Source: Ardenticatenaceae bacterium (lineage in GTDB: Bacteria > Chloroflexota > Anaerolineae > Promineifilales > Promineifilaceae). From it: 64,000 nt of DNA. How positions within the stretch are numbered: position 1 is the stretch's first letter; the number at the start of each line of letters is the position of its first letter. The stretch lies in the NCBI GenBank assembly GCA_020634455.1, contig JACKBQ010000002.1, positions 248,001-312,000 on the forward strand, given 5' to 3'. The position numbers were made by a program, and so were the translations under genes. Below the pieces are notes generated by a model that did no database searches, was not told where the DNA came from, and saw only the letters and a program-made list of their open reading frames with translations. Shown piece after piece: positions 16,493-25,213 of the stretch.

Positions 16493-16921
16493 TTACTCTT
16501 CTTCACGCTGACGCACCAGCAGCACTGGTATCGGCGCACGTTGTACTAGATAATCAGCGATGCTGCCTAGCACCCAGCGTACCGGGTCTCGCCGGTCGCG
16601 CGTAGCCATCACCAAAACATCAAACGCCCCTTGGTGAATCAAGGTTAACAGCGATTGACCTACGTCGCCGGAGATGACAGTGTACTGGAGACGATCCGCC
16701 GCAATATCTAGCCGAGAAGCTACTTCAGCCAAATACAGTTCTGCCTCTGCCTCCAGTTGGCGCTGGCGGACTTGCCACAGTTCAGCAGCGGTCATGCTAT
16801 GGGGTACGATGCGAACCAGCGCAAGCGTGCCGCCGGAGAGGCGGCACAGTTCCAGCGCATAGGGAATGGCCTCTTCGGCCGCTGATGATCCGTCTAACGG
16901 AACAAGAATTTCTTGGTACAT
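16493..16921 (-). CDS. Universal stress protein, single domain, altered ATP loop
   Basis: 142 residues, one USP domain (YQEILVPLDGSSAAEEAIP). The ATP-loop position reads TRDRRDPVRWVLGS, as in the USP at 13290-13760; the two clearly are duplicates (shared LVRIVPH, QRQLEAEAELYLAEVASR and PIPVLLVRQR). The imported AT-rich block lies between them, consistent with insertion next to a tandem pair. The ATG at 16921 has GAGAGG upstream. Confidence 0.88.
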   Translation of the reverse strand: MYQEILVPLDGSSAAEEAIPYALELCRLSGGTLALVRIVPHSMTAAELWQVRQRQLEAEAELYLAEVASRLDIAADRLQYTVISGDVGQSLLTLIHQGAFDVLVMATRDRRDPVRWVLGSIADYLVQRAPIPVLLVRQREEE

Positions 16922-17145
16922 GATTCCCTCTCTTACCTATTCAGTATAACCACAGCCGCGATGGTTTAGACCCGACTGGTTTCTACCACGAGTGGCACAG
17001 GTCGTAGTTTGTTCTTGATTTGGTTATCCTGATGCCACTCCCACAATATGGGAGTCAGGCACATAAATAAAAATAAGCTACTATCTAGAATGATAAGGCC
17101 TCATACCCAAAATGGTGCTTCAGCCAGTGTCATGTCAAACTCCTA
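16922..17145. other. Spacer without recognisable gene
   Basis: 224 bp. A 7-bp hairpin ACTCCCA/TGGGAGT is present around 17036-17055. No ORF with a ribosome site was seen on either strand. Confidence 0.4.
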
Positions 17146-17421
17146 TTACGCTAATTCTAAGGGGCCGCTTGCCCCATCGTCATCAAACCATTTAAGCTCT
17201 ATTTCGAGGCTATGTTGGATACCTTTCGTCTTTTTATCTTCATCCTCTACCTGAACTTCAAGGATGAGATTGGTTGGAATTGCTAACGTAAGCTCTTCTT
17301 GTCCTTGTCGTAAAACAACTTGCCCGGTTTCGATCTTATCGGCGATTTGACGTAAAAATTGACTCACCTCTGAACGGCTGTGCCGTGCTTCGCTTTTGAA
17401 TAATCTAATCTCTTTACCCAT
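17146..17421 (-). CDS. amphi-Trp domain protein
   Basis: 91 residues matching the small amphi-Trp family: an N-terminal SEVSQFLRQIADKIETGQVVL helix followed by strands (EELTLAIPTNLILEVQVEDE) and the pair HSLEIELKWFDDD with the characteristic aromatic. Function unknown; these proteins often occur beside stress and gas-vesicle genes. The ATG at 17421 is preceded by a weak ribosome site; upstream lies a long hairpin (17442-17472). Confidence 0.75.
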   Translation of the reverse strand: MGKEIRLFKSEARHSRSEVSQFLRQIADKIETGQVVLRQGQEELTLAIPTNLILEVQVEDEDKKTKGIQHSLEIELKWFDDDGASGPLELA

Positions 17422-17441
17422 TTGGCAATCTCCATCCTAAT

Positions 17442-17472
17442 TGGGAGCGTAGGCAAGCTGCCCACGCTCCCA
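17442..17472 (-). terminator. Hairpin between AhpD-like and amphi-Trp genes
   Basis: TGGGAGCGTAGGCA pairs with TGCCCACGCTCCCA (one mismatch, 3-nt loop). It lies 34 bp after the AhpD-like stop. No strong T run, so it may attenuate rather than fully terminate. Confidence 0.5.
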
Positions 17473-17506
17473 TGCTTCATTTTGCAGGTCAGATTAACAA
17501 TTCTAT

Positions 17507-17911
17507 CTACGACACGGCCGTTTCCAAAGCACCGTTATCATTCTTGGATTTCTTGTGAGCCGGATGCCCCGCTTCCGCTTCAAACTGTGCCAGCGCTTCC
17601 AGTGCTTCGCTGCCATACACAACTGAAGGGCCACCGCCCATGAGCACGGCCACGCCGATGGTTTCCATAATTTCTTGATGTGCAGCACCGGCTTCTAAGG
17701 CATCGTGAACATGGAAAGCGATACAGCCGTCACAGCGCACGGTAATGGCAATGCCCAGGGCAATCAGCTCTTTTACCTTGGCGCTCAACACACCGTCGGC
17801 CACGGCGCTTTGGTGCAAACGGCCGAAACCACCCATCGTTCCAGGAATCTCACCGCTAAGTTTGCCCATCAACTGTTTCAAATGTTCGTAATATTCAGGA
17901 TAGTTTTTCAT
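17507..17911 (-). CDS. AhpD-like carboxymuconolactone decarboxylase family protein
   Basis: The start is the ATG at 17911 (MKNYPEYYEHL) with AAGGAG upstream. 134 residues, all helical, with the AhpD-type redox site: KELIALGIAITVRCDGCIAFH, where the Glu, CxxC and His of the peroxidase proton relay are present. Family members reduce alkyl hydroperoxides or are uncharacterised thiol enzymes. Its start lies inside the end of the REC-domain gene, so the two are translationally coupled. Confidence 0.88.
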   Translation of the reverse strand: MKNYPEYYEHLKQLMGKLSGEIPGTMGGFGRLHQSAVADGVLSAKVKELIALGIAITVRCDGCIAFHVHDALEAGAAHQEIMETIGVAVLMGGGPSVVYGSEALEALAQFEAEAGHPAHKKSKNDNGALETAVS

Positions 17912-18293
17912 GTTTTTGGTCTCCTTTTTCTTTTGTTTGCAAAACATTGTTCCACAATAATTCGGTCGTGCCGTCCTTCAATAGAAAGGCATCGGCTCCG
18001 GCTGCCAACGCTTGTCGGCGGCATTGCGGGTGGATTGTTAAGATGATAATTTTAACTGCTGGCCATTGGCTTTTGATACGTCGCGTGGCTTCTAGGCCAT
18101 CCATCTTGGGCATTTGTGCGTCCATCAGCACCACATCTGGCTGGTGAACGGCCGTTAATTCCACCGCTTCCTGACCATTGACCGCTTCCCCTACCACTTC
18201 AATTTCGGGAATGCGCGCCAGTAATGCTTTAAGTCCTTGCCGAGCTGAACGTTTATCGTCGGCGATCAGAACCCGTACCTCATTGTTGCCCAT
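17895..18293 (-). CDS. Single-domain response regulator (REC)
   Basis: 132 residues: a complete receiver domain with DD near the N-terminus (IADDK), the phospho-acceptor Asp in VLMDAQMPKMDG, and the Lys in LLKDG. The DNA-binding half usual in NarL-type regulators is missing; the last residues only overlap the next gene. It could act as a phosphate sink or output through protein contacts, perhaps with the kinase at 25214. Cassette copy D lies ~40 bp upstream. Confidence 0.88.
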   Translation of the reverse strand: MGNNEVRVLIADDKRSARQGLKALLARIPEIEVVGEAVNGQEAVELTAVHQPDVVLMDAQMPKMDGLEATRRIKSQWPAVKIIILTIHPQCRRQALAAGADAFLLKDGTTELLWNNVLQTKEKGDQKHEKLS

Positions 18294-18330
18294 TATTTAT
18301 CTCTCATTATTGCCAATGGATATCATCATG

Positions 18331-18433
18331 CTTCAAGCATACTCGGTAACCGCCGTCTGTCGTCGGCCAGATGTTGATCTTGGTCTCAACAAAAAAGACC
18401 GCCTCGGGCGGCCTTTCTCAACATATGTTGATG
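18331..18433 (-). promoter_or_regulatory. Terminator/hairpin/promoter-like cassette, copy D
   Basis: Minus strand: ATATGTTGAGAAA, stem GGCCGCC/GGCGGTC (18397-18413), T6, GTTGAG...ATCAAC hairpin, GCCGACGACAG, then GAGTATGCTTGAAG. A-T pairs seen in copies A, C and E are replaced by G-C here, i.e. compensating changes that keep the stem. Confidence 0.6.
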
Positions 18434-18464
18434 AAGATTAATATTTCTGCAGACACCACGTCAG

Positions 18465-18976
18465 ATGAGAAGCGAAAAGGTAAAGTGGTTTGTTCAAGAA
18501 GGAATGCTGGGGTTTGAAGATGCTTACCAAGCCCGTTGGACAGTGGTGCGGATGTTTTACGAAGGTTGGGGAAAAAGAGCATCGCTGACTTGCTCAAACT
18601 ATCCCGCTCCCATGTGACCGCGCTCATCCAGGTATTTGAAAAAGATAACTTTGCTGCTTTGGAAGACAAACGGGCACGGCCGGAAAATCATCCCGATAAT
18701 CAAATGACCCTGCCTTTCATGGACCAGGTGTTTCAGGCCCAGCTTAAATATCCGGATGCGGGAAGCTTTCGGCTACATGGCATTCTGGAACAACAATTAG
18801 GGGAAGAAACGCCTAGCCAGAGCACAGTGGGGCGAGCGATGGCCCACAATCGTCTCTGGCGTGGCGCGCCTCATCCGCTTGACCAGGACGCTGACCGCGT
18901 GGAGTGGGACATGTTACGTGACCTGGCATCTGTTGGGCAATTTATATCTGCGGCAAACACGTATCGTAAATTTTAG
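18465..18976 (+). pseudogene. Transposase/integrase N-terminal relic (helix-turn-helix part)
   Basis: From the ATG at 18465 the frame reads MRSEKVKWFVQEG...RMFYEGWGK; it then shifts by one base near 18575 and continues as KSIADLLKLSRSHVTALIQ and NFAALEDKRARP to ~18976. Joined, this is the helix-turn-helix N-terminus of an integrase-core transposase. The catalytic DDE core is missing: the sequence runs into the stop of the DMT transporter gene. A fragment resembling the C-terminus occurs at 20020-20130, on the far side of that gene. Confidence 0.65.
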
Positions 18977-18979
18977 TTC

Positions 18980-19876
18980 TTATATCCCGGTAAAAATGCT
19001 TACCAATTTTTCCCGAAAAACAGCCAGGATTAATGCCATTAATCCCACTATCACGCCTAGCGTTTTCATTCGATTGAGTCTCTCCCCATACATCAAACTG
19101 GTCAAAAACACACCGCCTAACAAGGCGATAGATGCGCTCAAGGGAAACACTATCGTCGATGGCAGACTCATTCCATTTAACAGTAAAATAACCCCAAGGC
19201 TGTTACAAATCCCTGTTATCGCACCAGCTTTTAACTCGCTTCCCAGGAAGGTTAGCCGTTGTTGGGTGGCAAACATAACGAACAATACCGCCGTTGCACC
19301 ACTCAAATAAACAATAAATGTCAGCGCAGCCGTATTTGTCCCATTGAAAAGAATGAACTTGATTTTATTGCCCAGCAGAAACAAACCTTGCGCAAAGAAT
19401 ATGCCTAACAACATCAGGATGTGCAGTTTCTGATCCCCTCTCTCTACCTCGCCAGCATCTTTCATTCCGCGGGCAAACATCAACAACATCATTACAAACA
19501 GTAAGACAATAATTGGATCTAACCACAGCACTGCTTCATCAACGATAAATGGCGAAACAAAAATTGGCACCAATAATCCCAGATTTAATACCGTCCAGCT
19601 CGCCGATGCCGGCCCAAGACGGTTGGCCTGCATGACAAAATAAATAGCCAGATCAAATAAAAGCCCCATGGCTATTCCCAGAAGCCATAATTTTGGGTCA
19701 AGCCATGTTGTCGTTTCGGAAAACGTCTTAACCCCAGCAAAAGAGCCCCCGGTTATGGCAAAGACAAGAATGAATATTGATGACCGGCATTGCCAGCGTT
19801 CCGCTATCTTGTACCCTAGCCCCGCCCCCGCAAATGAAACCCCCGAAAGAATGGATAGAAGAACAGTCACTGTCAT
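18980..19876 (-). CDS. EamA/DMT-superfamily transporter
   Basis: 298 residues, ten predicted membrane helices in two repeats, with LGPASASWTVLNLGLLVPIF and the second-repeat LPSTIVFPLSASIALLGGVF typical of drug/metabolite transporters. Substrate unknown. The gene carries no ACGGCCGT and is flanked by two plus-strand pieces of a transposase, so it may have come in with or into a mobile element. The ATG at 19876 lacks a strong ribosome site. Confidence 0.85.
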   Translation of the reverse strand: MTVTVLLSILSGVSFAGAGLGYKIAERWQCRSSIFILVFAITGGSFAGVKTFSETTTWLDPKLWLLGIAMGLLFDLAIYFVMQANRLGPASASWTVLNLGLLVPIFVSPFIVDEAVLWLDPIIVLLFVMMLLMFARGMKDAGEVERGDQKLHILMLLGIFFAQGLFLLGNKIKFILFNGTNTAALTFIVYLSGATAVLFVMFATQQRLTFLGSELKAGAITGICNSLGVILLLNGMSLPSTIVFPLSASIALLGGVFLTSLMYGERLNRMKTLGVIVGLMALILAVFREKLVSIFTGI

Positions 19877-20240
19877 AAAATTGATTTCGCCTCAATTTGA
19901 TATCATTGATATAGGCCCAACGATTTATTAACCTGACTCGTTGTGTAATGAGCCTCGATAAATCAATGCTTTAAAATATCCAGAAACTGTCGTGATTCTC
20001 GTCATTTACTTCTCCTCGTCAATCAAACCTAAACGCTATTCTTTTTCTTCCCGCCGGCGTAACATTTCTTGTGGCCGGGTCTGTATTTTGCTTGCTATTT
20101 CTTTGGTGACTCACAGTTTTAGGAGGGGGAACCCTTATTTGTTACAAATTCCGGAAAAATCTATGACGGAGTTTTACTTCCAGCCAGAGTAAACTTTCAT
20201 GTGATCCGGTCTCTTCAGTCACGATTGAGATGTTACCGTC
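19877..20240 (+). pseudogene. Spacer with probable transposase C-terminal relic
   Basis: 364 bp. The plus frame from 19992 reads SSSIKPKRYSFSSRRRNISCGRVCI before losing similarity. RRRNISCGRVCI is the pattern found shortly before the C-terminus of integrase-type transposases, so it may be the other end of the relic at 18465-18976. The rest holds no recognisable gene. Confidence 0.4.
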
Positions 20241-21983
20241 TCAGCGACAAATATACATTGGCTGAGGAAACTCAAGCAAAATGCGCTCGGCGGAACTGCC
20301 CAATGTCAAGTTTCGCAGGGAAGGGAAACTGAAACCGCCCATCAAGAGCAGGTTACAATCATTCACGGCGGCGGTTTCCAACACTGTTTCGGCAATAGGT
20401 CCGTTGCCTAATATGTAGTTTACATCCGCCACGCCATGTTCAGTCAGGTATTTCTGGGCACGTTTCATGGCCGCTGCCGTCGTGTATTCGGTTTCTACGG
20501 TGACAACGGTTAACGACCGCTGCCACCGTGAGGCAAAATAGGTCGCAATAAAGAGCGCTTCGTCCGCTTTCGGGCTGCCGTCATAAGCTAGTAGCGGCCG
20601 GCTATAGTCAGTTTGTGCGCCATCTGGCACAACCTCAATGGGGCGTGGACATTGTTGCACGAGCAATTTTAGCTCTGGGCTTGTTTGCACCAAGGGGCGT
20701 TTGTCGGGGTGGCGGGTTCCGCGCACAACCACCAGATCAACCCACGCGGCGCGTTTGTTAAGAACCGGCACGGGATTACTGCCGACTTCAACCGCAAATT
20801 CTCCCTGGATTCCGGCTCTTTGAATACCGTTATAAAACCGCTCACGCATCCGGCGTACATGGTCACTAGCCAATAATTCCATATGAGGAACAACATGTAA
20901 GCCGAGGATATGGTCTTGGGTAAGGAACGGCGCCTGGATATATTTTTCAAAAATAAGCCAATTTTCGTCGGAGCCATCCAACCCCATCAGGATATGTTTG
21001 AATAGGTGATGATAGCGTCGACGGGCGAGCTGCTGCTGCCGCCACAAGCCAGGAGCGAGTTCTTTGGCTTGTTGAGGAACGATAGATTGCATCACTCGTT
21101 TGAGTAGGCCGGGCGGTTCCATAGGCGTCACCATCAAATCGGAAACGCCGCTCTCCATCTCGACTTGCCAACCCAATTCCTTCTCCAGCTGATCCCGACG
21201 TTCAGAGAGCAGCAGATACATATCTGCCTCTGTTCTTTCTGGGAAATGGTGCAGAATGCCTAGATCCCGGATGATCTGAATGACTGGCAGGAACACCTGG
21301 TCATACCAGCAGACGACAGCTTGGTTCTCTATGTCGCTGCGGCTCAGTAGATTCTGGTTTGGGATGACGGCTTTACAGCCAGAGGAAATTTGCTCCAGAA
21401 AAACATGGTATTGACCGCAGAAAGTCATCGTCAGATCGGCCTCTGGGCGTAGTTTGTCCAGGTTAGTTTGCGCCAGAAAATCAGCATAATGTGCTTTGCA
21501 GATGATCTCATTGGGATCGTCATCTGCGGAAAAGAAGACTCTCGTTTTAACCTCGGTGACATAGGCGGTGATCGTCTTGCTGCCCAAACGTCGGGCTATG
21601 GAAACACGGTGATTGCCATCCTGCACAAAATAAGCGTTTCCGACCTGATACACTTCAATGGGGGGCATACCAACCATATCGGAAACGGCCGTTCTTACGC
21701 CGACCCATCGTTCTTGATCTGCGTCCAGTTTAGGCAGAAAACTGCGGGTGAAATCCTTGTGACGACTGACGCTGCCCACAATCTTGGACAGAGGAATCTC
21801 CTGGGCTCCATGCGCAATCATTTCACCTGTGGGATGGAGCTGCTGGCTAATCTCATTGAAGGGGAGGAGTTTGCCCCCGTCTCCGCGAAAGCGTGCCAGA
21901 AGCTGCTGCATCACGGCTTGCTTGCGGGCGTGTTGAAAATCACGAATTGCTAGCTGGTAGCTAGGCTGGTCTTGCTGAATCAT
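20241..21983 (-). CDS. ParB/Srx-like domain fused to two USP domains
   Basis: The start is the ATG at 21983 (MIQQDQPSYQLAIRDF) with GGGAG upstream; the frame extends to 22160 through an older pseudogene. 580 residues: an N-terminal helical part (DFQHARKQAVMQQLLARF), then a ParB-like segment VYQVGNAYFVQDGNHRVS with GSKTITAYVTEV (residues ~95-145), a middle helical region, and two USP domains (HILMGLDGSDENW at ~325; PLLAYDGSPKADEAL at ~460). The last domain ends with GGFSFPSLRNLTLGS. The ParB-like motif keeps the nucleotide-binding DGNHR. This could be a CTP- or ATP-responsive stress sensor; function not known. Confidence 0.82.
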   Translation of the reverse strand: MIQQDQPSYQLAIRDFQHARKQAVMQQLLARFRGDGGKLLPFNEISQQLHPTGEMIAHGAQEIPLSKIVGSVSRHKDFTRSFLPKLDADQERWVGVRTAVSDMVGMPPIEVYQVGNAYFVQDGNHRVSIARRLGSKTITAYVTEVKTRVFFSADDDPNEIICKAHYADFLAQTNLDKLRPEADLTMTFCGQYHVFLEQISSGCKAVIPNQNLLSRSDIENQAVVCWYDQVFLPVIQIIRDLGILHHFPERTEADMYLLLSERRDQLEKELGWQVEMESGVSDLMVTPMEPPGLLKRVMQSIVPQQAKELAPGLWRQQQLARRRYHHLFKHILMGLDGSDENWLIFEKYIQAPFLTQDHILGLHVVPHMELLASDHVRRMRERFYNGIQRAGIQGEFAVEVGSNPVPVLNKRAAWVDLVVVRGTRHPDKRPLVQTSPELKLLVQQCPRPIEVVPDGAQTDYSRPLLAYDGSPKADEALFIATYFASRWQRSLTVVTVETEYTTAAAMKRAQKYLTEHGVADVNYILGNGPIAETVLETAAVNDCNLLLMGGFSFPSLRNLTLGSSAERILLEFPQPMYICR

Positions 21984-21994
21984 AAAAACAGCTC

Positions 21995-22287
21995 CCTTGA
22001 TTCTTGATTGGGATGGTTGCTTTTCCGGTTTTGTACCCTTTTTGCTCAAGCATTTCGCGGTCTTCACCTTAAAGCACGTCTGCACCAATGCCCAAGCTAA
22101 CGTGTTTCTTGTAGGCAGCAAGTCCAACAAGCTCGCCGTGATAATCGAAGAACGGCACACCGTACCATATTTTCTCTGCTGCTTGCGGGATAGTCGCTTT
22201 TATGAGTTTCCGAAGTTCTTTGAGCTTCGGGCGGGCTTCTTCTGCTTGATTGGCAATGTAAGTATCAACGTCTTTAAACTTATTCAT
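21995..22287 (-). pseudogene. DUF1801/YdhG-like protein with internal stop
   Basis: The frame starts MNKFKDVDTYIANQ and matches the DUF1801 (iron-chaperone Fra-like) fold through WYGVPFFDYHGELVG and HVSLGIGADVL, then meets TAA at 22071-22069. Without that stop the same frame continues GEDREMLEQKGYKTGKATI, exactly the family's next segment, before losing similarity at the USP start. A single C-to-T change at a Gln codon would explain it. Also truncated at the C-terminus. Confidence 0.75.
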
Positions 22288-22300
22288 TCATCGCACCTCC

Positions 22301-24448
22301 TTACTTACGGCTCTTCCACGCCTCCCACACAACGATACCCAAATAAAACAAGGTAATCAGTACCATCAGTCCTAGAGGGGAGAGGGCTAACATGGCGGTT
22401 TCATGGGGTATATTCGCCATTACTGGTGCATTGCTGGCAATCGCTAAACTAGCCAACATGCCTATCAGTATCAGCGTAATTACCAGACGCCGCACATTTT
22501 GATTCAGGTTGTTTTTTAGTTCGTCCATCTGCTGGTCTAACTCACTGGCGTCAACTTCCAGAACAAAACGGCCGTTTTCCAATTGTGTCATCCATTTCGC
22601 CGCCGCCTCTTGCCAAATGGGCAAGCGCATGACTACCTCCTTCGTTGTGCGCCTAACCTGTTCTTTCGTCTTCTCCACCAATACCTTTGTCTGGAATTGT
22701 TCTAGAAATATCCCCTCAATTTCATCAACTGCCATATCAAAAAAGGAAAGCTGCGGCGCCAACAAGGTGACTGTCGTTTCTGTTTGCATCAATGATTTCA
22801 TTGCCAATGCAAACGCCCGATCCAGCCGCAGCTTATACCGCGAAAGTAGAACAAACACATCTTCCATGACGGCCGACAATTGCGGTATCTGCTCAGAAAA
22901 CAGTAAATGACGCTTAATCATGCGATCCACATCTGTCTCAAAAGCGTGTTGATCTAAAACCTGGTCATGCCGGGTCATTTGCAAGATCGCTTGCGCTACA
23001 TTTTTAGAATTCCCGTCCTTAAGCGACCAGACCATGTTGACCAATACAACCCGCTGTTTAGCAGTGAGAGACCCCATCATACCTAAATCCAAAAAGATAA
23101 GGCTGCCCTGCTGTAGATTGATGAATACATTACCCGGGTGGGGATCGGCGTGAAAAAAGCCATTTAGCATCACTTGCTTATTCATCGCCCGTAAAAATAA
23201 ACGAGCCAATCGCTCCCGGTCGGCCATCCTGCCGTCGCCTTTGGCAACCTCCGTGATCTTTATCCCGTCCACGTATGTCATTGTCAATACCGTGCCACTG
23301 CTATACTTCTCATAGATTGTGGGAACTTGAATATCAGGTGTGGCACGTAAATTGTATGCTAGCAATTGGGCGTTAAACGCCTCGTTGCGATAGTCAAGTT
23401 CTATGAGGACGCTCTCAGAAAATTCATCCAGCAGGTCGCTAAATCCCATTCCTCGCACCCAATGGGATCGGCGCTCCAGTTTGGTGATCACATCACGCAT
23501 AATATTGAGATCGCCACGCACAGTTACGTTAATGTCGGGGCGTTGCACTTTAACGACAACGACCTCGCCGCCAGGCAGCGTGGCGCGATGGATTTGAGCG
23601 GTTGAGGCGGCGGCTAACGGCTCTTTATCAAAGGTAGCGAAGACGCTTTGCGGTGAAGCGCCTAATTCTTGATGGATACGTTTTTCAACCTGGGCATAGG
23701 GGAAGGGAGCAACTTCATCTTGCAGCTTTTCCAATTCAGTTATCCACGATTCTGGCAATATATCAGAGCGACCGGCGGCCATCTGTCCAATTTTGACATA
23801 AGTGGGGCCGAGCTCTTGCAACATCAAACGTACAGCAGTCTGTGGACTTTCATCAATCATTATTTGGGTATGCGGATAGATGATGCGCTGCATTCTGCGG
23901 CGTACGCCACGCAATGGGGTCTGGTCCAGGGCAATCGCTACGCCGTAGCGCCAGATAATGCCGTAAGTTTGCTGTAATCGTAGATTTTCAACGATGTTCT
24001 CGCGTAATCTGCGTGGTAATTTCCCTAGCCAGCGCCAATAAAAGCGGATCTTGTTTTGGCTGTCGTAAAGAACAGGAGAGTCTAGCCCCAAAACCGCTTC
24101 TAGCAGGGCGACGAGTAAGCCAGATACGAGCCCAGCAAGCAGAATAGAGGCAGGGTTATCAACGACAAATATGACGGCCGTTGACATGGCAAGCAAGTAA
24201 AAGAGGATACTGTTGATGAGAATGGCAAACAGCCCGATGCTTTTTAACAAAAGCTTGCCGGTGAAGAGAAGGGCTATTGGCCGCACAAACGTGTTCACCA
24301 GCCCAAACAAAACACCAATTGACAATAGTTCAAGCAGCGTGGCTATGGCCCCCATTTGTAACGGGTGCAGAGAAATTCCCGGAACTATCAGCATTGTCAA
24401 TGTCAAAGCCAATGCATTGATCAGAACTTGCACTACAAAATAGACCAT
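22301..24448 (-). CDS. UbiB/ABC1-type kinase with N-terminal four-helix membrane domain
   Basis: 715 residues. Residues 1-120 hold four membrane helices resembling the phage-holin-4/DUF360 superfamily. Residues ~170-620 are the ABC1/UbiB atypical kinase domain: YVKIGQ (the family's KxGQ), the Ala-rich loop LAAASTAQIHRA, HADPHPGN and DLGM for metal and nucleotide binding. Two more membrane helices end the chain (ITLILIGMLASLAIA and LMVLITLFYLGIVV). UbiB proteins support quinone biosynthesis or lipid handling and have weak ATPase activity. Fusion of holin-like and UbiB parts is uncommon but in one clean frame. Confidence 0.85.
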   Translation of the reverse strand: MVYFVVQVLINALALTLTMLIVPGISLHPLQMGAIATLLELLSIGVLFGLVNTFVRPIALLFTGKLLLKSIGLFAILINSILFYLLAMSTAVIFVVDNPASILLAGLVSGLLVALLEAVLGLDSPVLYDSQNKIRFYWRWLGKLPRRLRENIVENLRLQQTYGIIWRYGVAIALDQTPLRGVRRRMQRIIYPHTQIMIDESPQTAVRLMLQELGPTYVKIGQMAAGRSDILPESWITELEKLQDEVAPFPYAQVEKRIHQELGASPQSVFATFDKEPLAAASTAQIHRATLPGGEVVVVKVQRPDINVTVRGDLNIMRDVITKLERRSHWVRGMGFSDLLDEFSESVLIELDYRNEAFNAQLLAYNLRATPDIQVPTIYEKYSSGTVLTMTYVDGIKITEVAKGDGRMADRERLARLFLRAMNKQVMLNGFFHADPHPGNVFINLQQGSLIFLDLGMMGSLTAKQRVVLVNMVWSLKDGNSKNVAQAILQMTRHDQVLDQHAFETDVDRMIKRHLLFSEQIPQLSAVMEDVFVLLSRYKLRLDRAFALAMKSLMQTETTVTLLAPQLSFFDMAVDEIEGIFLEQFQTKVLVEKTKEQVRRTTKEVVMRLPIWQEAAAKWMTQLENGRFVLEVDASELDQQMDELKNNLNQNVRRLVITLILIGMLASLAIASNAPVMANIPHETAMLALSPLGLMVLITLFYLGIVVWEAWKSRK

Positions 24449-24501
24449 TTTTGCCCCTTAATGGGTGATTAATTTAAAAGTTGCCAACATTGATCATGAT
24501 A

Positions 24502-25179
24502 TTATTCAGCATCGTTTTCCAATGTGGTCAACCCTTCACGCAGGGCGTATAGCGTGGCTTGAACCCGGTTGGCGAGGTGTAGTTTGCTCAAAATATTGCT
24601 GACATGGGTGCGGATGGTTACTTCAGCCACCGATAGCTGCTCAGCCATTTGTTGGTTGGTCAGCCCTTGGGCAACCAGCTGCAAAACTTCTAATTCGCGC
24701 TCGGTCAGCGGGTCTGGGCCGGGGGATGGTGCTGGCGCTGGCTTGGCTGGGCGGCCTAATTCTTGCAGCACTTTACGGGCCATGCTGGGATTCAATGAAG
24801 GTTCGCCCCGATGCACCTGGTGAATAGCTCGTATCAAATCTTCCGGGTCCGCATCTTTCAGCATGTAGCCTAAGGCGCCCGCTTTAATCGCCGGAAACAG
24901 TTTGTCATCGGCGGCAAAGCTGGTCAGCGCCAGGATGCGGCTGTCGGGTTGGCTGGCGGTAATGCGACCGATGGCTTCAATGCCGTCCATCTCTGGCATC
25001 ATCAAGTCCATTAAAATGACGTCTGGCTGCAAGATGGCTGCTTGCGCGACGGCCTCTTTGCCATTGCTACCCTCACCCACGACTACAAAATCGGGTATCC
25101 GGTCTAATAATGCACGCGTCCCTTTACGGACGATGCCGTGGTCGTCTACGATTAAAACGCGAATAGGTGTTTGGGTCAT
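24502..25179 (-). CDS. NarL/FixJ-type response regulator
   Basis: 225 residues: receiver domain (IVDDHG, phospho-Asp in VILMDLMMPEMDG, Lys in LKDAD), a Pro/Ala linker around residue 150, and a LuxR-type helix-turn-helix LTERELEVLQLVAQGLTNQQ...VTIRTHVSNILSKL. It lies 34 bp after the histidine kinase gene and is its probable partner. This pairing (GAF histidine kinase plus NarL regulator) is the same type as DevS/DevR, which control dormancy genes including USPs in mycobacteria; control of the neighbouring USP genes is an inference. Confidence 0.92.
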   Translation of the reverse strand: MTQTPIRVLIVDDHGIVRKGTRALLDRIPDFVVVGEGSNGKEAVAQAAILQPDVILMDLMMPEMDGIEAIGRITASQPDSRILALTSFAADDKLFPAIKAGALGYMLKDADPEDLIRAIHQVHRGEPSLNPSMARKVLQELGRPAKPAPAPSPGPDPLTERELEVLQLVAQGLTNQQMAEQLSVAEVTIRTHVSNILSKLHLANRVQATLYALREGLTTLENDAE

Positions 25180-25213
25180 GCTTTTACCTTCTGCACTGAT
25201 TTTTGAACATTGC

